NCBI GenBank assembly: GCA_021776655.1
Contig: JAJFFK010000024.1
Span: 1 to 41,737, forward strand
Source of the DNA: Henriciella sp.
GTDB lineage: Bacteria > Pseudomonadota > Alphaproteobacteria > Caulobacterales > Hyphomonadaceae
DNA length: 41,737 nt
Reading direction: 5' to 3'
The notes below the pieces were generated by a model. The model was not told the DNA's origin. It worked only from the letters and a program-made list of their open reading frames with translations, and did no database searches. The translations under genes and the position numbers were made by a program. Positions within the stretch are counted from its first letter, which is position 1. Each line of letters starts with the position of its first letter. Positions 1 to 8,491 of this stretch are shown here, piece after piece.

Positions 1-325
1 CCGCGCTAAGCGCCTTGCGGCGCACGCGGGACAGCAGGTTCCGTATCGGGCTTCGCCCTCACATGAACCGGGCTCAGGGCTGTTTCTCTCCAACTCAAAT
101 TTAATCCCGGACGCCTAAGGGCGCACCGGACGCAGGTGCTGGAATCTACACGCAGCTCAGGGCTCTGGTTTTCTCCCGCGCTAAGCGCCTTGCGGCGCAC
201 GCGGGACAGCAGGTTCCGTATCGGGCTTCGCCCTCACATGAACCGGGCTCAGGGCTGTTTTCTCTCCAACTCAAATTTAGTCCCGGACGCCTAACGGCGC
301 ACCGGACGCAGGTGCTGGCACCAGA
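1..325. repeat. Two tandem copies of a 175-bp GC-rich intergenic repeat
   Basis: The block beginning at position 1 starts again at 176 with only a few differences, so the period is 175 bp. Each copy contains a REP-like module (a GCGCCTTGCGGCGC hairpin followed by a conserved stretch ending in CGGGCTCAGGGCT) and a second module around 110-142 and 285-317 in which CGGACGC is repeated directly. The first module is the reverse complement of the 92-bp units at the right end of the window. Short open frames through this block only read the repeat and are not proposed as genes. Copy 2 runs to the end of the TIR-ParA gene on its 3' side. Confidence 0.85.
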
Positions 326-332
326 AGCAGTC

Positions 333-1640
333 CTATCCCTCAACCAGTTTCTTTAATTCCAGCGCGATCGTGTTCAGGGTTTGGCGGATGGATTTCAGGC
401 CGCCGCCGCGTCCTCTGTGGATGACGAGTTGCTGCCATGGTGCGTCGCCCTCTTCGGGGCTGCGCACGACCAAGTGTCCGGATTTGGGCAGGGCGCTGCT
501 TAGTAGAGCTTTCGACAGGGCGAACCCGGCCTGTTCATCAAACGCGCCATTGCGCGCATCGGCTTCGAAGTTTGACTGTTCGGATCGGCCAACCGCATTG
601 AACAGGACCGACAGGGCGGGGCGCATGTCGGCGCTGACTTGTTCCTCGATCACCTGATTGAGCAGGCGCACCCCGCGCAGCGAATAGACATCGGCATGCA
701 TCGGCGCGAGCACGTGGTCTGAGGCTTCGAGAGCGCAGCGCGTCAGGAAAGTGGCGTTCGGGTTGGTATCGAAAATGATCAGATCATATTCGCTGCGATA
801 GTGGTCAATCATTCGGCGGAAATTTGATCCGACCAGGGCCAGCGTTTGCGGGCTTGGCGCAAAGGCATATTTCGAAATCTCGAACTGGCCAGAGATCAGA
901 TCGAGCCGCCCGCCGGGGCCATCCGGCGTGAGCAGATTGTGCGTGATCGTTTCGGTCGGTGCTGGCGCGAACGGCTCGGTGCTGAAATTGGACCAATTAT
1001 CGGCTGGTGACGTGGCTTCCGGCGCGTGCAGGCGCGAGCGTTCGAACAGCGAAATCACCGACTTGTCCCGCGCCGCGCTGGCGTCGGCATGGTCCATGTC
1101 AAAGAAGGTCTGGGTCAGATTGTATTGCGGGTCCAAGTCAATCAGCAGCGTACGCCCGCCGAGGCTGGTCTGCCAGGCCCCGAACACTTGCGACGACACG
1201 GTGGTCTTGCCGATGCCGCCTTTCAAATTCATCACCGCGATCACCGGGCAACGCCGCTGATAGCGCTCACGGCAAGCCGTAGCGAGGCGTTCAAGCGCGC
1301 CTTCGTCTGAGATCGCGTCAGTGAGCTTATCGGCCAGTGCAGATTTGAAAAAGCGTGACAGTCGGCCATTATCGACCCGGATCGGGAATAAAGTCAGGCC
1401 GCGATCAAGCGCGCGTTGAAGCTGGGCCTGCACCGCGTTCGAACGGGTCGAAGAGGCTGAGACCAGAACCACCATGCCAGCGGCATTGTCGATGGCTTGA
1501 TTGATTTGGGCTGGATCGGCCTCGCCATCACTGCCCGGCGGGGCATACCAGGTCTGAATTGAAGCCTGGCGCATAACTTCATGGACCGTCAGCAAGGCGT
1601 CAACATCACGCGGTCCATGAGTGATGAAAATATGCGACAT
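333..1640 (-). CDS. TIR-like domain fused to ParA/Soj-type ATPase
   Basis: A 435-aa two-domain protein. Residues about 2-100 read as a TIR_2-type fold: it opens with SHIFITHGPRD, and a later stretch VLVSASSTRSNAVQAQLQRA fits the family pattern S..S.WV..E...A. In that alignment the conserved Trp is Ala69 and the catalytic Glu of NADase TIR domains is Gln73. From about residue 130 it is a ParA-family ATPase: deviant Walker A KGGIGKTT (140-147), A' motif IDLDPQ (167-172) and a Walker B-like LIIFDTNPNA (287-296). No ParB-type partner is adjacent. The ATG at 1640 is chosen over an in-frame TTG at 1724 because the TIR fold starts right after it and a candidate promoter would start transcription about 19 nt upstream; there is no good Shine-Dalgarno. 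A regulatory, signalling or defence role is inference. The domain calls are firm; the function is unknown. Confidence 0.85.
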   Translation of the reverse strand: MSHIFITHGPRDVDALLTVHEVMRQASIQTWYAPPGSDGEADPAQINQAIDNAAGMVVLVSASSTRSNAVQAQLQRALDRGLTLFPIRVDNGRLSRFFKSALADKLTDAISDEGALERLATACRERYQRRCPVIAVMNLKGGIGKTTVSSQVFGAWQTSLGGRTLLIDLDPQYNLTQTFFDMDHADASAARDKSVISLFERSRLHAPEATSPADNWSNFSTEPFAPAPTETITHNLLTPDGPGGRLDLISGQFEISKYAFAPSPQTLALVGSNFRRMIDHYRSEYDLIIFDTNPNATFLTRCALEASDHVLAPMHADVYSLRGVRLLNQVIEEQVSADMRPALSVLFNAVGRSEQSNFEADARNGAFDEQAGFALSKALLSSALPKSGHLVVRSPEEGDAPWQQLVIHRGRGGGLKSIRQTLNTIALELKKLVEG

Positions 1641-1658
1641 ATTGTAGGTCCAAATCTC

Positions 1659-1694
1659 AGGAGGGTCTGTAGTCGGGTAACCCGAATAGGACAA
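1659..1694 (-). promoter_or_regulatory. Candidate promoter and operator of the TIR-ParA gene
   Basis: On the minus strand, TTGTCC (1689-1694) and TACAGA (1666-1671) are 17 bp apart, a sigma70-like arrangement that would start transcription near 1659, about 19 nt before the ATG. A perfect 6-bp-arm palindrome, TCGGGT-A-ACCCGA (1673-1685), lies wholly within the spacer, where a bound repressor would block polymerase. The reading is by eye; the regulator is unknown. Confidence 0.4.
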
Positions 1695-1785
1695 TTGGGC
1701 TACACTCTTACGGCATGAATTCAAGGTAACACTTGAGTTCTATGCATTGCCTGTGCAAAAGACCACGGCTTGAAGGAGATTACCG

Positions 1786-3165
1786 ATGATCTGGACGCCT
1801 AGCAGCTGGCGCGAACGCCCCGCCAAACACATTCCTGAGGATTATCCGGACTCTACTGCTCTCGCGAATGTCGAGAAACGCTTGCAGGATTTTCCGCCAT
1901 TGGTGTTTGCCGGTGAGGTGCGTAATCTCAAATCGCGTTTGGCTGATGTCGCGGCGGGTGAAGCGTTTTTGTTGCAAGGCGGCGATTGCGCGGAGAGTTT
2001 CAAGGAATTCAACGCTGACAATATCCGCGATACATTGCGGGTGCTGTTGCAAATGGCGGTCGTGCTAACTTATGCGGCGTCAAAGCCGGTGGTCAAAGTC
2101 GGACGTTTGGCCGGACAGTTCGGCAAGCCACGCTCATCCGCGATTGAAACGATTGATGGTGTAACCCTGCCTTCCTATCGCGGTGACAATATCAATGGCA
2201 TGGCGTTTGACGAGAAGTCGCGCATCCCGGACCCGGAGCGCCTGATCCAGTCATACTCGCAATCGGCTTCGACGCTGAACCTTGTGCGGGCGTTCAGCCA
2301 AGGCGGTTATGCCGATCTGGCCAACGTGCATTCCTGGATGCTGGGCTTTGTTGATCGCTCTCCGCTAGGGACGCAGTACCGCGATATGGCCGACAAGATT
2401 TCCGACGCGCTGGATTTCATGAAGGCCTGCGGCGTGACCTCGCAAAGTGTGCCGCAAATGGCGCAGGTTGAGGTCTATACCTCGCATGAGGCCCTGTTGC
2501 TCGGCTATGAAGAGGCCCTGACGCGGGTCGATAGTACCTCTGGCGACTGGTATGATACTTCAGCGCATATGCTGTGGATCGGCCACCGTACGCGCCAGGT
2601 TGACCATGCCCATGTCGAGTTCTGTAAGGGCATCAAAAACCCAATCGGGATGAAATGCGGGCCGGGTTTGGACCCTGATGAGCTGTTACGCATCATAGAG
2701 ACACTCAACCCGGACGATGAAGCTGGGCGGATTACACTGATCGCGCGGTTTGGTGCTGATGGTGTTGAAGCAGGGCTGGTGCCGCTGGCGCGTGCGATCA
2801 AGCAAAGCGGTCGCACAGTGATCTGGTCGTGTGATCCAATGCACGGCAATACGTTGAAGACCTCCAATGGTTTCAAAACCCGTCCGGTCGACCGCATCCT
2901 CAGCGAAGTTGGTGGCTTCATTGATGTGCTCAGCGCCGAGGGCTGTGTGCCGGGCGGGGTTCATTTCGAGATGACAGGGCAAGATGTCACCGAGTGTATT
3001 GGCGGCGCGCAGGCCATCTCAGAGGCAGACCTGTCATCAAGATATCACACTCATTGCGATCCTCGTCTGAATGGCGAACAAGCGCTTGAACTTGCCTTTC
3101 TGATCGCCGACAAGCTGATCGGACTGAAAGAGGCCAATCAAATGCCGTCACGCGCAACCAATTAA
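1786..3165 (+). CDS. Class II 3-deoxy-7-phosphoheptulonate (DAHP) synthase
   Basis: This is the first enzyme of the shikimate pathway; it condenses phosphoenolpyruvate and erythrose 4-phosphate to DAHP in the cytoplasm. The 459-aa length and the N-terminal W.P.SWR start match the plant/mycobacterial class II family. Family blocks seen are [66 protein letters not shown] and [10 protein letters not shown], which carry the metal-binding Cys, His, Glu and Asp. A strong GAAGGAG Shine-Dalgarno (1772-1778) fixes the start. The MATE gene follows after 14 bp, so the two may be cotranscribed. Symbols used for this family vary (aroF, aroG, aroH), so none is given. Confidence 0.96.
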   Translation: MIWTPSSWRERPAKHIPEDYPDSTALANVEKRLQDFPPLVFAGEVRNLKSRLADVAAGEAFLLQGGDCAESFKEFNADNIRDTLRVLLQMAVVLTYAASKPVVKVGRLAGQFGKPRSSAIETIDGVTLPSYRGDNINGMAFDEKSRIPDPERLIQSYSQSASTLNLVRAFSQGGYADLANVHSWMLGFVDRSPLGTQYRDMADKISDALDFMKACGVTSQSVPQMAQVEVYTSHEALLLGYEEALTRVDSTSGDWYDTSAHMLWIGHRTRQVDHAHVEFCKGIKNPIGMKCGPGLDPDELLRIIETLNPDDEAGRITLIARFGADGVEAGLVPLARAIKQSGRTVIWSCDPMHGNTLKTSNGFKTRPVDRILSEVGGFIDVLSAEGCVPGGVHFEMTGQDVTECIGGAQAISEADLSSRYHTHCDPRLNGEQALELAFLIADKLIGLKEANQMPSRATN

Positions 3166-3179
3166 AGAGAGCAACTGAC

Positions 3180-4541
3180 ATGACCCAGCGGGCATGGCCC
3201 GCATGGGCACGGGCATCTGAGATACTGGACCTGTTACGGCTATCCGGACCGATTGCGATCTCGCGCGCGGCGATGATGCTGATGGGCATTACCGACGCAA
3301 TTGTACTTGGTCAGATGGCGCCGGGCGAGCTGCCATACGTGCTCAATTCATGGCTGCCGATTGGCGTATCGTTGGGGCTAGGCACTGGTATCCTGATCGG
3401 CGTGCAAGTGTTGACCTCGGAATTGATGGGGGTCGGGCGCGAGCAGGAGTCCGGGCGGATATTTCGGCGGGCGTTGGTCTTTTCTGCGGTGCTCGGGCTG
3501 GCTCTGACAGCGCTGATCTATCTATTGGCGGGGCCGATGTTTCGCGCATTTGGCTTTGCGCCAGAGGTCGCAGCTGCTGTTGCATCGTGCACGCGGATCA
3601 TGTCGCTCGGCATGTTTGGCTTCATGGTCACGACAGTGTGCAGCATGTATATGGAGGCGTTGCGTCGCCCGCTATTTGTTACTGCGGTGATGTATTTTGG
3701 CGTGTTGCTGAACCTTGGCTTCGACCTTGCCTTGGTCGCAGGTTGGGGCCCGTTTGAGCCGATGGGCGCGAACGGTGTTGCGTGGGCAACGACTGGGACG
3801 CGCACCATCCTGATCCTTGCTTTCGGTTGGGCGATCGTTGCATTTACGCCAGCGTTCAAGCCATCGCCAAAAGGCCCAGATGAGGAGGTTCGACGACAAT
3901 TCAGCGTTGGTATCGGCACCGCGATCAGCAATGTCGTCGAGTGGGGTGGTTTCAATTTCACCTATATCATCGCGACGTGGATCAGCTTGCAGGTCAACAC
4001 GGTGTACGGTTATGCGACGCAGATGATGGGGCTGGCATTTATGGCTTTCCTTGGCATTGGTACTGCAACTAGCGTTCGGGTCGCAGAAAGCTATGGCCGG
4101 GGCGACCGCCAGGGCGTGAATGACGCCTCACGGCTAGGCGTTGTTGCTACGCTAACTGTTGGTGGCTTGCTTGGCGGTTTCGTGTATCTGGCGCGAGAGC
4201 CAATTTCAGAACTGCTGGTCAATCCAACGGCGGTTATGGATGGGGTCCTGCTTGCACCAGCCTTGGCATTGCTTTTGGCAACAGTCGCTGTCGCGATTGT
4301 GTTTGATGGTTTGCAAGCAACCTGCTCAATGGCACTGCGGGCCCAGGAAGTGATCTGGGTGCCGAGCATCATTCATATTGGCTCATTCTTCGTCGTGCTG
4401 ATCCCGGCGGCCTATACGCTCGGCATTACGATGCAGCGCGGCGCACAAGGCATGATCGAAGCGGCGGCGCTTAGTGTGATTGTTGCAGGCGTTTCACAGC
4501 TTGCTTTGTTGCAATGGAAAACGGCGCGCCACAGGGTGTGA
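3180..4541 (+). CDS. MATE family multidrug/toxin efflux transporter
   Basis: A 453-aa inner-membrane protein with about 12 hydrophobic segments in two similar halves, the size and layout of MATE (NorM/DinF-like) antiporters, which export cationic compounds in exchange for Na+ or H+. The segment beginning LRLSGPIAISRAAMMLMGITDAIVLGQM matches the family's first helices, and VYGYATQMMGLAFMAFLGIGTATSVRVAE matches the start of the second half. The start codon follows the DAHP synthase stop by 14 bp with a weak AGAGAG ribosome site. The stop codon lies in the loop of a hairpin that looks like the transcript's terminator. The substrate cannot be told from sequence. Confidence 0.93.
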   Translation: MTQRAWPAWARASEILDLLRLSGPIAISRAAMMLMGITDAIVLGQMAPGELPYVLNSWLPIGVSLGLGTGILIGVQVLTSELMGVGREQESGRIFRRALVFSAVLGLALTALIYLLAGPMFRAFGFAPEVAAAVASCTRIMSLGMFGFMVTTVCSMYMEALRRPLFVTAVMYFGVLLNLGFDLALVAGWGPFEPMGANGVAWATTGTRTILILAFGWAIVAFTPAFKPSPKGPDEEVRRQFSVGIGTAISNVVEWGGFNFTYIIATWISLQVNTVYGYATQMMGLAFMAFLGIGTATSVRVAESYGRGDRQGVNDASRLGVVATLTVGGLLGGFVYLAREPISELLVNPTAVMDGVLLAPALALLLATVAVAIVFDGLQATCSMALRAQEVIWVPSIIHIGSFFVVLIPAAYTLGITMQRGAQGMIEAAALSVIVAGVSQLALLQWKTARHRV

Positions 4542-4556
4542 CGCGCCGTTTCTTTA
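4519..4556 (+). terminator. Hairpin terminator after the MATE gene (possibly bidirectional)
   Basis: A perfect 10-bp stem, AAACGGCGCG (4519-4528) with CGCGCCGTTT (4542-4551), encloses a 13-nt loop that contains the MATE stop codon, and is followed by a T-rich run. The opposite arm begins AAAACGG, so a transcript of the convergent HU gene would also end in U residues after the stem. Confidence 0.65.
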
Positions 4557-4577
4557 GTTCCGTGAAGAACAAAAGAC

Positions 4578-4844
4578 CTAGATGTCTTTGAGCGCCGAAG
4601 CAGGCTTGAAAGCCGCCGAGGTTTTCTCTTTGATCTGGATCTTTTCGCCAGTGGCCGGGTTACGGCCCTCACGGGCGCCGCGAGTTTTCGCGACAAATGT
4701 ACCGAAGCCTGCAATAGCAACTTGCTGACGGCCTTTTACGGCGCCAGAAATTGAATCGAAGACAGCGTCTACAGCACGGCCAGCTTCGGCCTGTGACGAG
4801 TCAGTCGCATCAGCGACAGCTTTAGTAAGTTCACCCTTGTTCAT
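4578..4844 (-). CDS. hup: HU family DNA-binding protein
   Basis: An 88-aa nucleoid-associated protein that bends and compacts DNA as a dimer. The start MNKGELTKAVAD, the central VAIAGFGTF and the DNA-binding arm RNPATGEKI with FKP.SALKD at the end are the HU signature. The ATG at 4844 has an AGGGAG ribosome site; the frame stays open upstream but those residues are not HU-like. It is monocistronic and faces the MATE gene across a shared hairpin. Confidence 0.96.
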   Translation of the reverse strand: MNKGELTKAVADATDSSQAEAGRAVDAVFDSISGAVKGRQQVAIAGFGTFVAKTRGAREGRNPATGEKIQIKEKTSAAFKPASALKDI

Positions 4845-5069
4845 TGGGATCTCCCTTTTCGTTACGGCAATTGTCACCGTACTTGGCATTGTCCATGATT
4901 CGGTTTGCCTGAATATCCCAAAAAGCCAATAAGTACGGGCGATTCGGGGTATTTCTGCTATTTTTAGCCATTTTTGCACCGATTTTTGTGGAATTTTCGC
5001 GTACTAGGCGAGTTCGTCTCTTCGTTCAGGTTTGGGATAATCACGACCGAATCCAACCCAAACGGATGA

Positions 5070-5104
5070 TTCCCGCCCCTAAGAGGGCTTCAAAGGCGCG
5101 GGAA
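5070..5104. other. Imperfect hairpin downstream of the MDR oxidoreductase
   Basis: TTCCCGC (5070-5076) pairs with GCGGGAA (5098-5104), 12 bp past the stop of the minus-strand gene that ends at 5116. It could end that transcript, but there is no clear T run, so the role is uncertain. The remainder of the 271-bp gap up to HU is AT-richer and presumably carries the HU promoter; I could not fix its elements. Confidence 0.3.
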
Positions 5105-5115
5105 ATACCGATTTT

Positions 5116-6141
5116 CTAGCCGAGCTTGACCAGCATCTTGCCTTTATTTTTGCCACTGAACAGGCCCATGAAGGCGGCAGGTGCAGCCTCGATCCCTTCC
5201 ATTACGGTTTCCTGGAATTTCAGTTTTCCGGATGGAATCCACTGTGCGAGGTCGGCCATGAACTCGGCCTGCATGTCGACATGTGTAGACACGATAAAGC
5301 CGCGCAACTGTAACTGTTTGCCGACAAGCTGGATCATGTTGTTCGGGCCGGGCGCAGGCTCGGTGTCATTATACTGTGAGATCGCGCCGCACAGCGCCAT
5401 CCGGGCCATTGGTTTGGCCATCTCAATCGCCGCCTGCAAATGGTCGCCGCCAACATTGTCGAAATAGACGTCAATGCCTTTAGGTGCAGCCGTCCGCAGA
5501 GCCGCGAGCAAGCCTGCATAATCGCCCGCCGCGCGGTAATCGACGCATTCATCCGCACCAAGCTGTTTGACGAAGGCACATTTTTCTGCGCCGCCAGCTG
5601 ACCCAATCACCGTGCAGCCTTTGATCTTGGCGATTTGCACCACAGCAGAGCCGACAGCGCCCGCCGCGCCAGAGACGAACACCGTGTCGCCGTCTTTTAA
5701 CTCGGCAACTCGCAATATTCCGGCATAGGCGGTCAGACCCGGCATCCCGGCAATCCCGATAAAGGCGCTGTCTGGCAGCCCGGTTCCGCTTGGCAACTTT
5801 TGCGTCATCGCCATTTCAGGTGCCATCGTCCAGGCTTCGCGCCAACCGGCCATCGACAAGACCAGATCGCCTTCCTGGTAATCAGGATTGGCAGACGCGG
5901 TGACGGTTCCAACCGCGCCGCCTTGCATCACTTCGCCGATCTGGAATGGCGGGACATAGCTTTCGCGGTCATACATCCGCCCGCGCATGTATGGATCGAC
6001 TGACATCCAGCTATTGCGGACCTGAATTTGGCCGTCCGAAGGATCGCCAGCGGTGCTGGTCTGCATCGCAAAGTCAGATTCTGCCGGTTCCCCAACAGGT
6101 CGTTTGGCCAAGGCCCAGTCGCGTGATGTGATGGCTGTCAT
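5116..6141 (-). CDS. NADP-dependent zinc-independent MDR oxidoreductase (CurA/2-alkenal reductase-like)
   Basis: A 341-aa member of the leukotriene B4 dehydrogenase/CurA branch of the medium-chain dehydrogenase family, which reduces the C=C bond of enones and alkenals with NADPH. Seen are the typical VRNSWMSVDPYMRGRM substrate-side block, the Rossmann motif VFVSGAAGAVGSAVVQIAK, GSAGGAEKCAFV, YFDNVGGDHLQAAI and the C-terminal GLFSGKNKGKMLVKL. There are no zinc-ligand cysteines. The ATG at 6141 has a GGAG ribosome site; the frame extends 35 codons further, but that part is not conserved-looking. The exact substrate is unknown. Confidence 0.93.
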   Translation of the reverse strand: MTAITSRDWALAKRPVGEPAESDFAMQTSTAGDPSDGQIQVRNSWMSVDPYMRGRMYDRESYVPPFQIGEVMQGGAVGTVTASANPDYQEGDLVLSMAGWREAWTMAPEMAMTQKLPSGTGLPDSAFIGIAGMPGLTAYAGILRVAELKDGDTVFVSGAAGAVGSAVVQIAKIKGCTVIGSAGGAEKCAFVKQLGADECVDYRAAGDYAGLLAALRTAAPKGIDVYFDNVGGDHLQAAIEMAKPMARMALCGAISQYNDTEPAPGPNNMIQLVGKQLQLRGFIVSTHVDMQAEFMADLAQWIPSGKLKFQETVMEGIEAAPAAFMGLFSGKNKGKMLVKLG

Positions 6142-6318
6142 AATAAGTTCTCCAAAATGTCTGCCTGCTATTTGGGCCGGGACAGAGACAAAAGAAAGGG
6201 GTTCCCACGCGGCGGGCCGTAAGAAACCGTAATGCCTTTTGATCAATCAGGCTGGTTCTGGTGCTTGTGAGCGGGCATTTGGAGTGCGAATGAGGCGCGA
6301 AAATAGGTGGAGTATCGC

Positions 6319-7236
6319 ATGGTACAGCTAAAGGTCGGTCTTATCGGCGCCGGGGTATTTGGGGCCTATCACGCTGGCAAGATTGCTGGCTCAGACCAAA
6401 CGGAATTTATCGGCGTGTTCGATCCTGATACCACGCGCGGTGCTGAACTGGCGCGCAGGCATGGCGTCGCGACTTTCAGTGACCAGACTGCCCTGTTTGC
6501 CGCGTGCGACGCCGTCATGATTGCGTGCCCGGCGATTTATCATGAAGCAGTGGCTCGCGCGGCCTTGCAAGCGGGCGTTCATACGATGGTCGAAAAGCCA
6601 TTGGCTCTGACCGGGCATGGCGCAAATGCACTTGCGGTATTGGCCGATGAGAAGGGACTTGTTTTGCAGGTCGGCCATCAGGAGCGGTTCGTTCTTGAAG
6701 CGATGGGTCTGTTTGCTATTGCTGAAATACCAACCCGGATTGAAGCTTGCCGGATGGGGCCACCTGCGCCCGATGGTCGGGCCGGGGATGTCTCGGTGAT
6801 CTGGGATCTGATGACCCATGATCTCGACATGGTTGGCAAGCTGATGGGCGCGCCGGTCTATGTTGAAGCGACAGGCAGACGCGCCCACACGGATCATATT
6901 GATGAGGCCACGGCTGTCCTGAAATTCTCTCACGGGTCAGCTGAAATTACGGCCAGCCGCTGCGCTGAGACCCGTGATCGCCGGATGAGCCTGACCTATC
7001 CCAGCGGTACAATCGCCATCAACTTCCTGACCCGAGAGGTTGAAAACACGACACCTTTTGCAGTTCAGGTCGACGTCTCGGACGCGCTGCCAGACCCGCT
7101 CGCCGCGGCAGATGAAGCTTTCTTTGCCACCTGCCTGAACCAGCGTGAGTGCGCCATACCTGGCCGCGAAGCTGCCCTGGCTGTCGATATGGCTGAACGA
7201 ACCGAACTGTCGGCCTTACATACACTTGGAGCTTGA
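6319..7236 (+). CDS. Gfo/Idh/MocA family NAD(P)-dependent oxidoreductase
   Basis: A 305-aa dehydrogenase with an N-terminal Rossmann fold (VGLIGAGVFGAYH) and the family's EKPLALTGHGA block, whose Lys is the usual catalytic one. The region around WDLMTHDLDMV carries the conserved His. It is only 4 bp from an aminotransferase; such a pair (as WlbA/WbpB with WlbC/WbpE) normally oxidises a UDP-sugar at C3 and aminates it. The pairing is seen, but the sugar substrate is inference, since no glycosyltransferase cluster is nearby. An AGGTGGAG ribosome site (6305-6312) points to the ATG at 6319, not the in-frame GTG at 6307. Confidence 0.92.
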   Translation: MVQLKVGLIGAGVFGAYHAGKIAGSDQTEFIGVFDPDTTRGAELARRHGVATFSDQTALFAACDAVMIACPAIYHEAVARAALQAGVHTMVEKPLALTGHGANALAVLADEKGLVLQVGHQERFVLEAMGLFAIAEIPTRIEACRMGPPAPDGRAGDVSVIWDLMTHDLDMVGKLMGAPVYVEATGRRAHTDHIDEATAVLKFSHGSAEITASRCAETRDRRMSLTYPSGTIAINFLTREVENTTPFAVQVDVSDALPDPLAAADEAFFATCLNQRECAIPGREAALAVDMAERTELSALHTLGA

Positions 7237-7240
7237 AGCC

Positions 7241-8413
7241 ATGAGCCATACCGCACCCGATACAAGCCTGCTGGTCAATCTGCCGAGCGCTGCCCCGGTT
7301 CAATTTTTTGACTTGAAAGCCCAGCAAAAGCTGATCCGCCCGGCGCTTGAGCAACGCTGGATCACCATTCTTGATCATGGTCGTTATATTGGTGGCCCGG
7401 AAGTCGACGAGTGTGAGACCGCTTTGGCCGATCTGACCGGGGCTGGCGATGCGGTAGCAGTTGGGTCAGGCACGCAAGCGCTGGTCATGCCACTGTTGGC
7501 CATGGGGATTGGGACAGGCGACGCGGTGTTCATTCCCGGGTTCACCTATAATGCCACTGCCAATGCGGTTTTGCTGGCCGGTGCATTTCCAGTGATCGTT
7601 GATATCGACCCGCACACGTTTAACATGTGCCCAGCTGATCTGGCGCGAAAAATTGACGAGGTAAAAGCCAAGGGTGATCTGATCGCGCGCTGCGTCATGC
7701 CGGTCGATCTCTATGGCCTGCCGGCCGACTATAAGGCCATTCAAGCTGTTGCAGACATGCACGATCTGCGTGTGATTGCTGATGGTGCGCAGGCGTTTGG
7801 GGGTAAGGACAATGGCGACTGGGTCGGCAATATTGCCGAGATTACCGCGATCAGCTTCTATCCGACGAAGACCTTGGCCGGGTATGGTGATGGCGGCGCT
7901 ATTCTGGTGCGCGACGCTGAATTTGCGGATCGGCTGCGTTCGATCCGCTGGCATGGCACCGGGGATAATCGCAAGGAATCGATCCGGGTTGGGATCAATG
8001 GCCGCTGCGATTCGATTCAGTGTGCTGTGGTCGCGGAAAAACTCGGTATCTTTGCTGAAGAGCGCGCGCGCCGTATCGCTGCTGCGTCGCTATACAATGC
8101 TCGGCTCGAAGGCTTGATCGATCATCAGGTCGCCCTTGATGGTCAGGAAAGTGCCTACGGACTTTATACTGTACGTGTACGTAATCGCGATGCGGTGCGT
8201 GCCGCCTTGGCTGAGGCCGCCATTCCATCCGGGATCTATTACGATATGGCGATCCATCAGATGCCTGCTTTTGCCCATTGCGCTGCGGCGGGCAGCTTGC
8301 CGCATTGTGAAAAAGCCGCTGAAGAAAGCCTCAGCCTGCCTATGCATCCGTATTTGAGTGAAGCCCAGATCCACAAAGTCTGTGACACGTTGATCGCCGC
8401 GCACAACGCCTGA
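7241..8413 (+). CDS. DegT/DnrJ/EryC1/StrS family PLP-dependent aminotransferase
   Basis: A 390-aa sugar-aminotransferase-type enzyme. It starts VQFFDLKAQQKLIRPALEQ and IGGPEVDECE, which resembles WbpE/WlbC proteins. It has the VGSGTQAL phosphate site, the PGFTYNATANAVLLAGAFPVIVDID block, DGAQAFG and the PLP-binding Lys210 in FYPTKTLAGYGDGG. Usual partners make 3-amino sugars for surface polysaccharide, and the dehydrogenase immediately upstream fits that. The ATG at 7241 is chosen because the family motif follows it. The sugar identity cannot be read from sequence. Confidence 0.93.
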   Translation: MSHTAPDTSLLVNLPSAAPVQFFDLKAQQKLIRPALEQRWITILDHGRYIGGPEVDECETALADLTGAGDAVAVGSGTQALVMPLLAMGIGTGDAVFIPGFTYNATANAVLLAGAFPVIVDIDPHTFNMCPADLARKIDEVKAKGDLIARCVMPVDLYGLPADYKAIQAVADMHDLRVIADGAQAFGGKDNGDWVGNIAEITAISFYPTKTLAGYGDGGAILVRDAEFADRLRSIRWHGTGDNRKESIRVGINGRCDSIQCAVVAEKLGIFAEERARRIAAASLYNARLEGLIDHQVALDGQESAYGLYTVRVRNRDAVRAALAEAAIPSGIYYDMAIHQMPAFAHCAAAGSLPHCEKAAEESLSLPMHPYLSEAQIHKVCDTLIAAHNA

Positions 8414-8491
8414 TCGTATGGCGACGCTTGCGGCAAAGCGGGGGCTGGGCCAAAAGGCTTGCATCAGAAACCGTCGGGCGGAGCGCACATC

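Noticed and set aside
6-343. Open frames of 64-65 codons across the left-edge repeat, encoding nearly the same peptide twice
   Set aside because: They only read the 175-bp tandem unit; the peptide is Arg/Pro-rich without any motif and no ribosome site.
333-1640. ParA protein as evidence of a plasmid or chromosome partition locus
   Set aside because: No ParB gene or parS-like sites nearby, and housekeeping chromosomal genes surround it.
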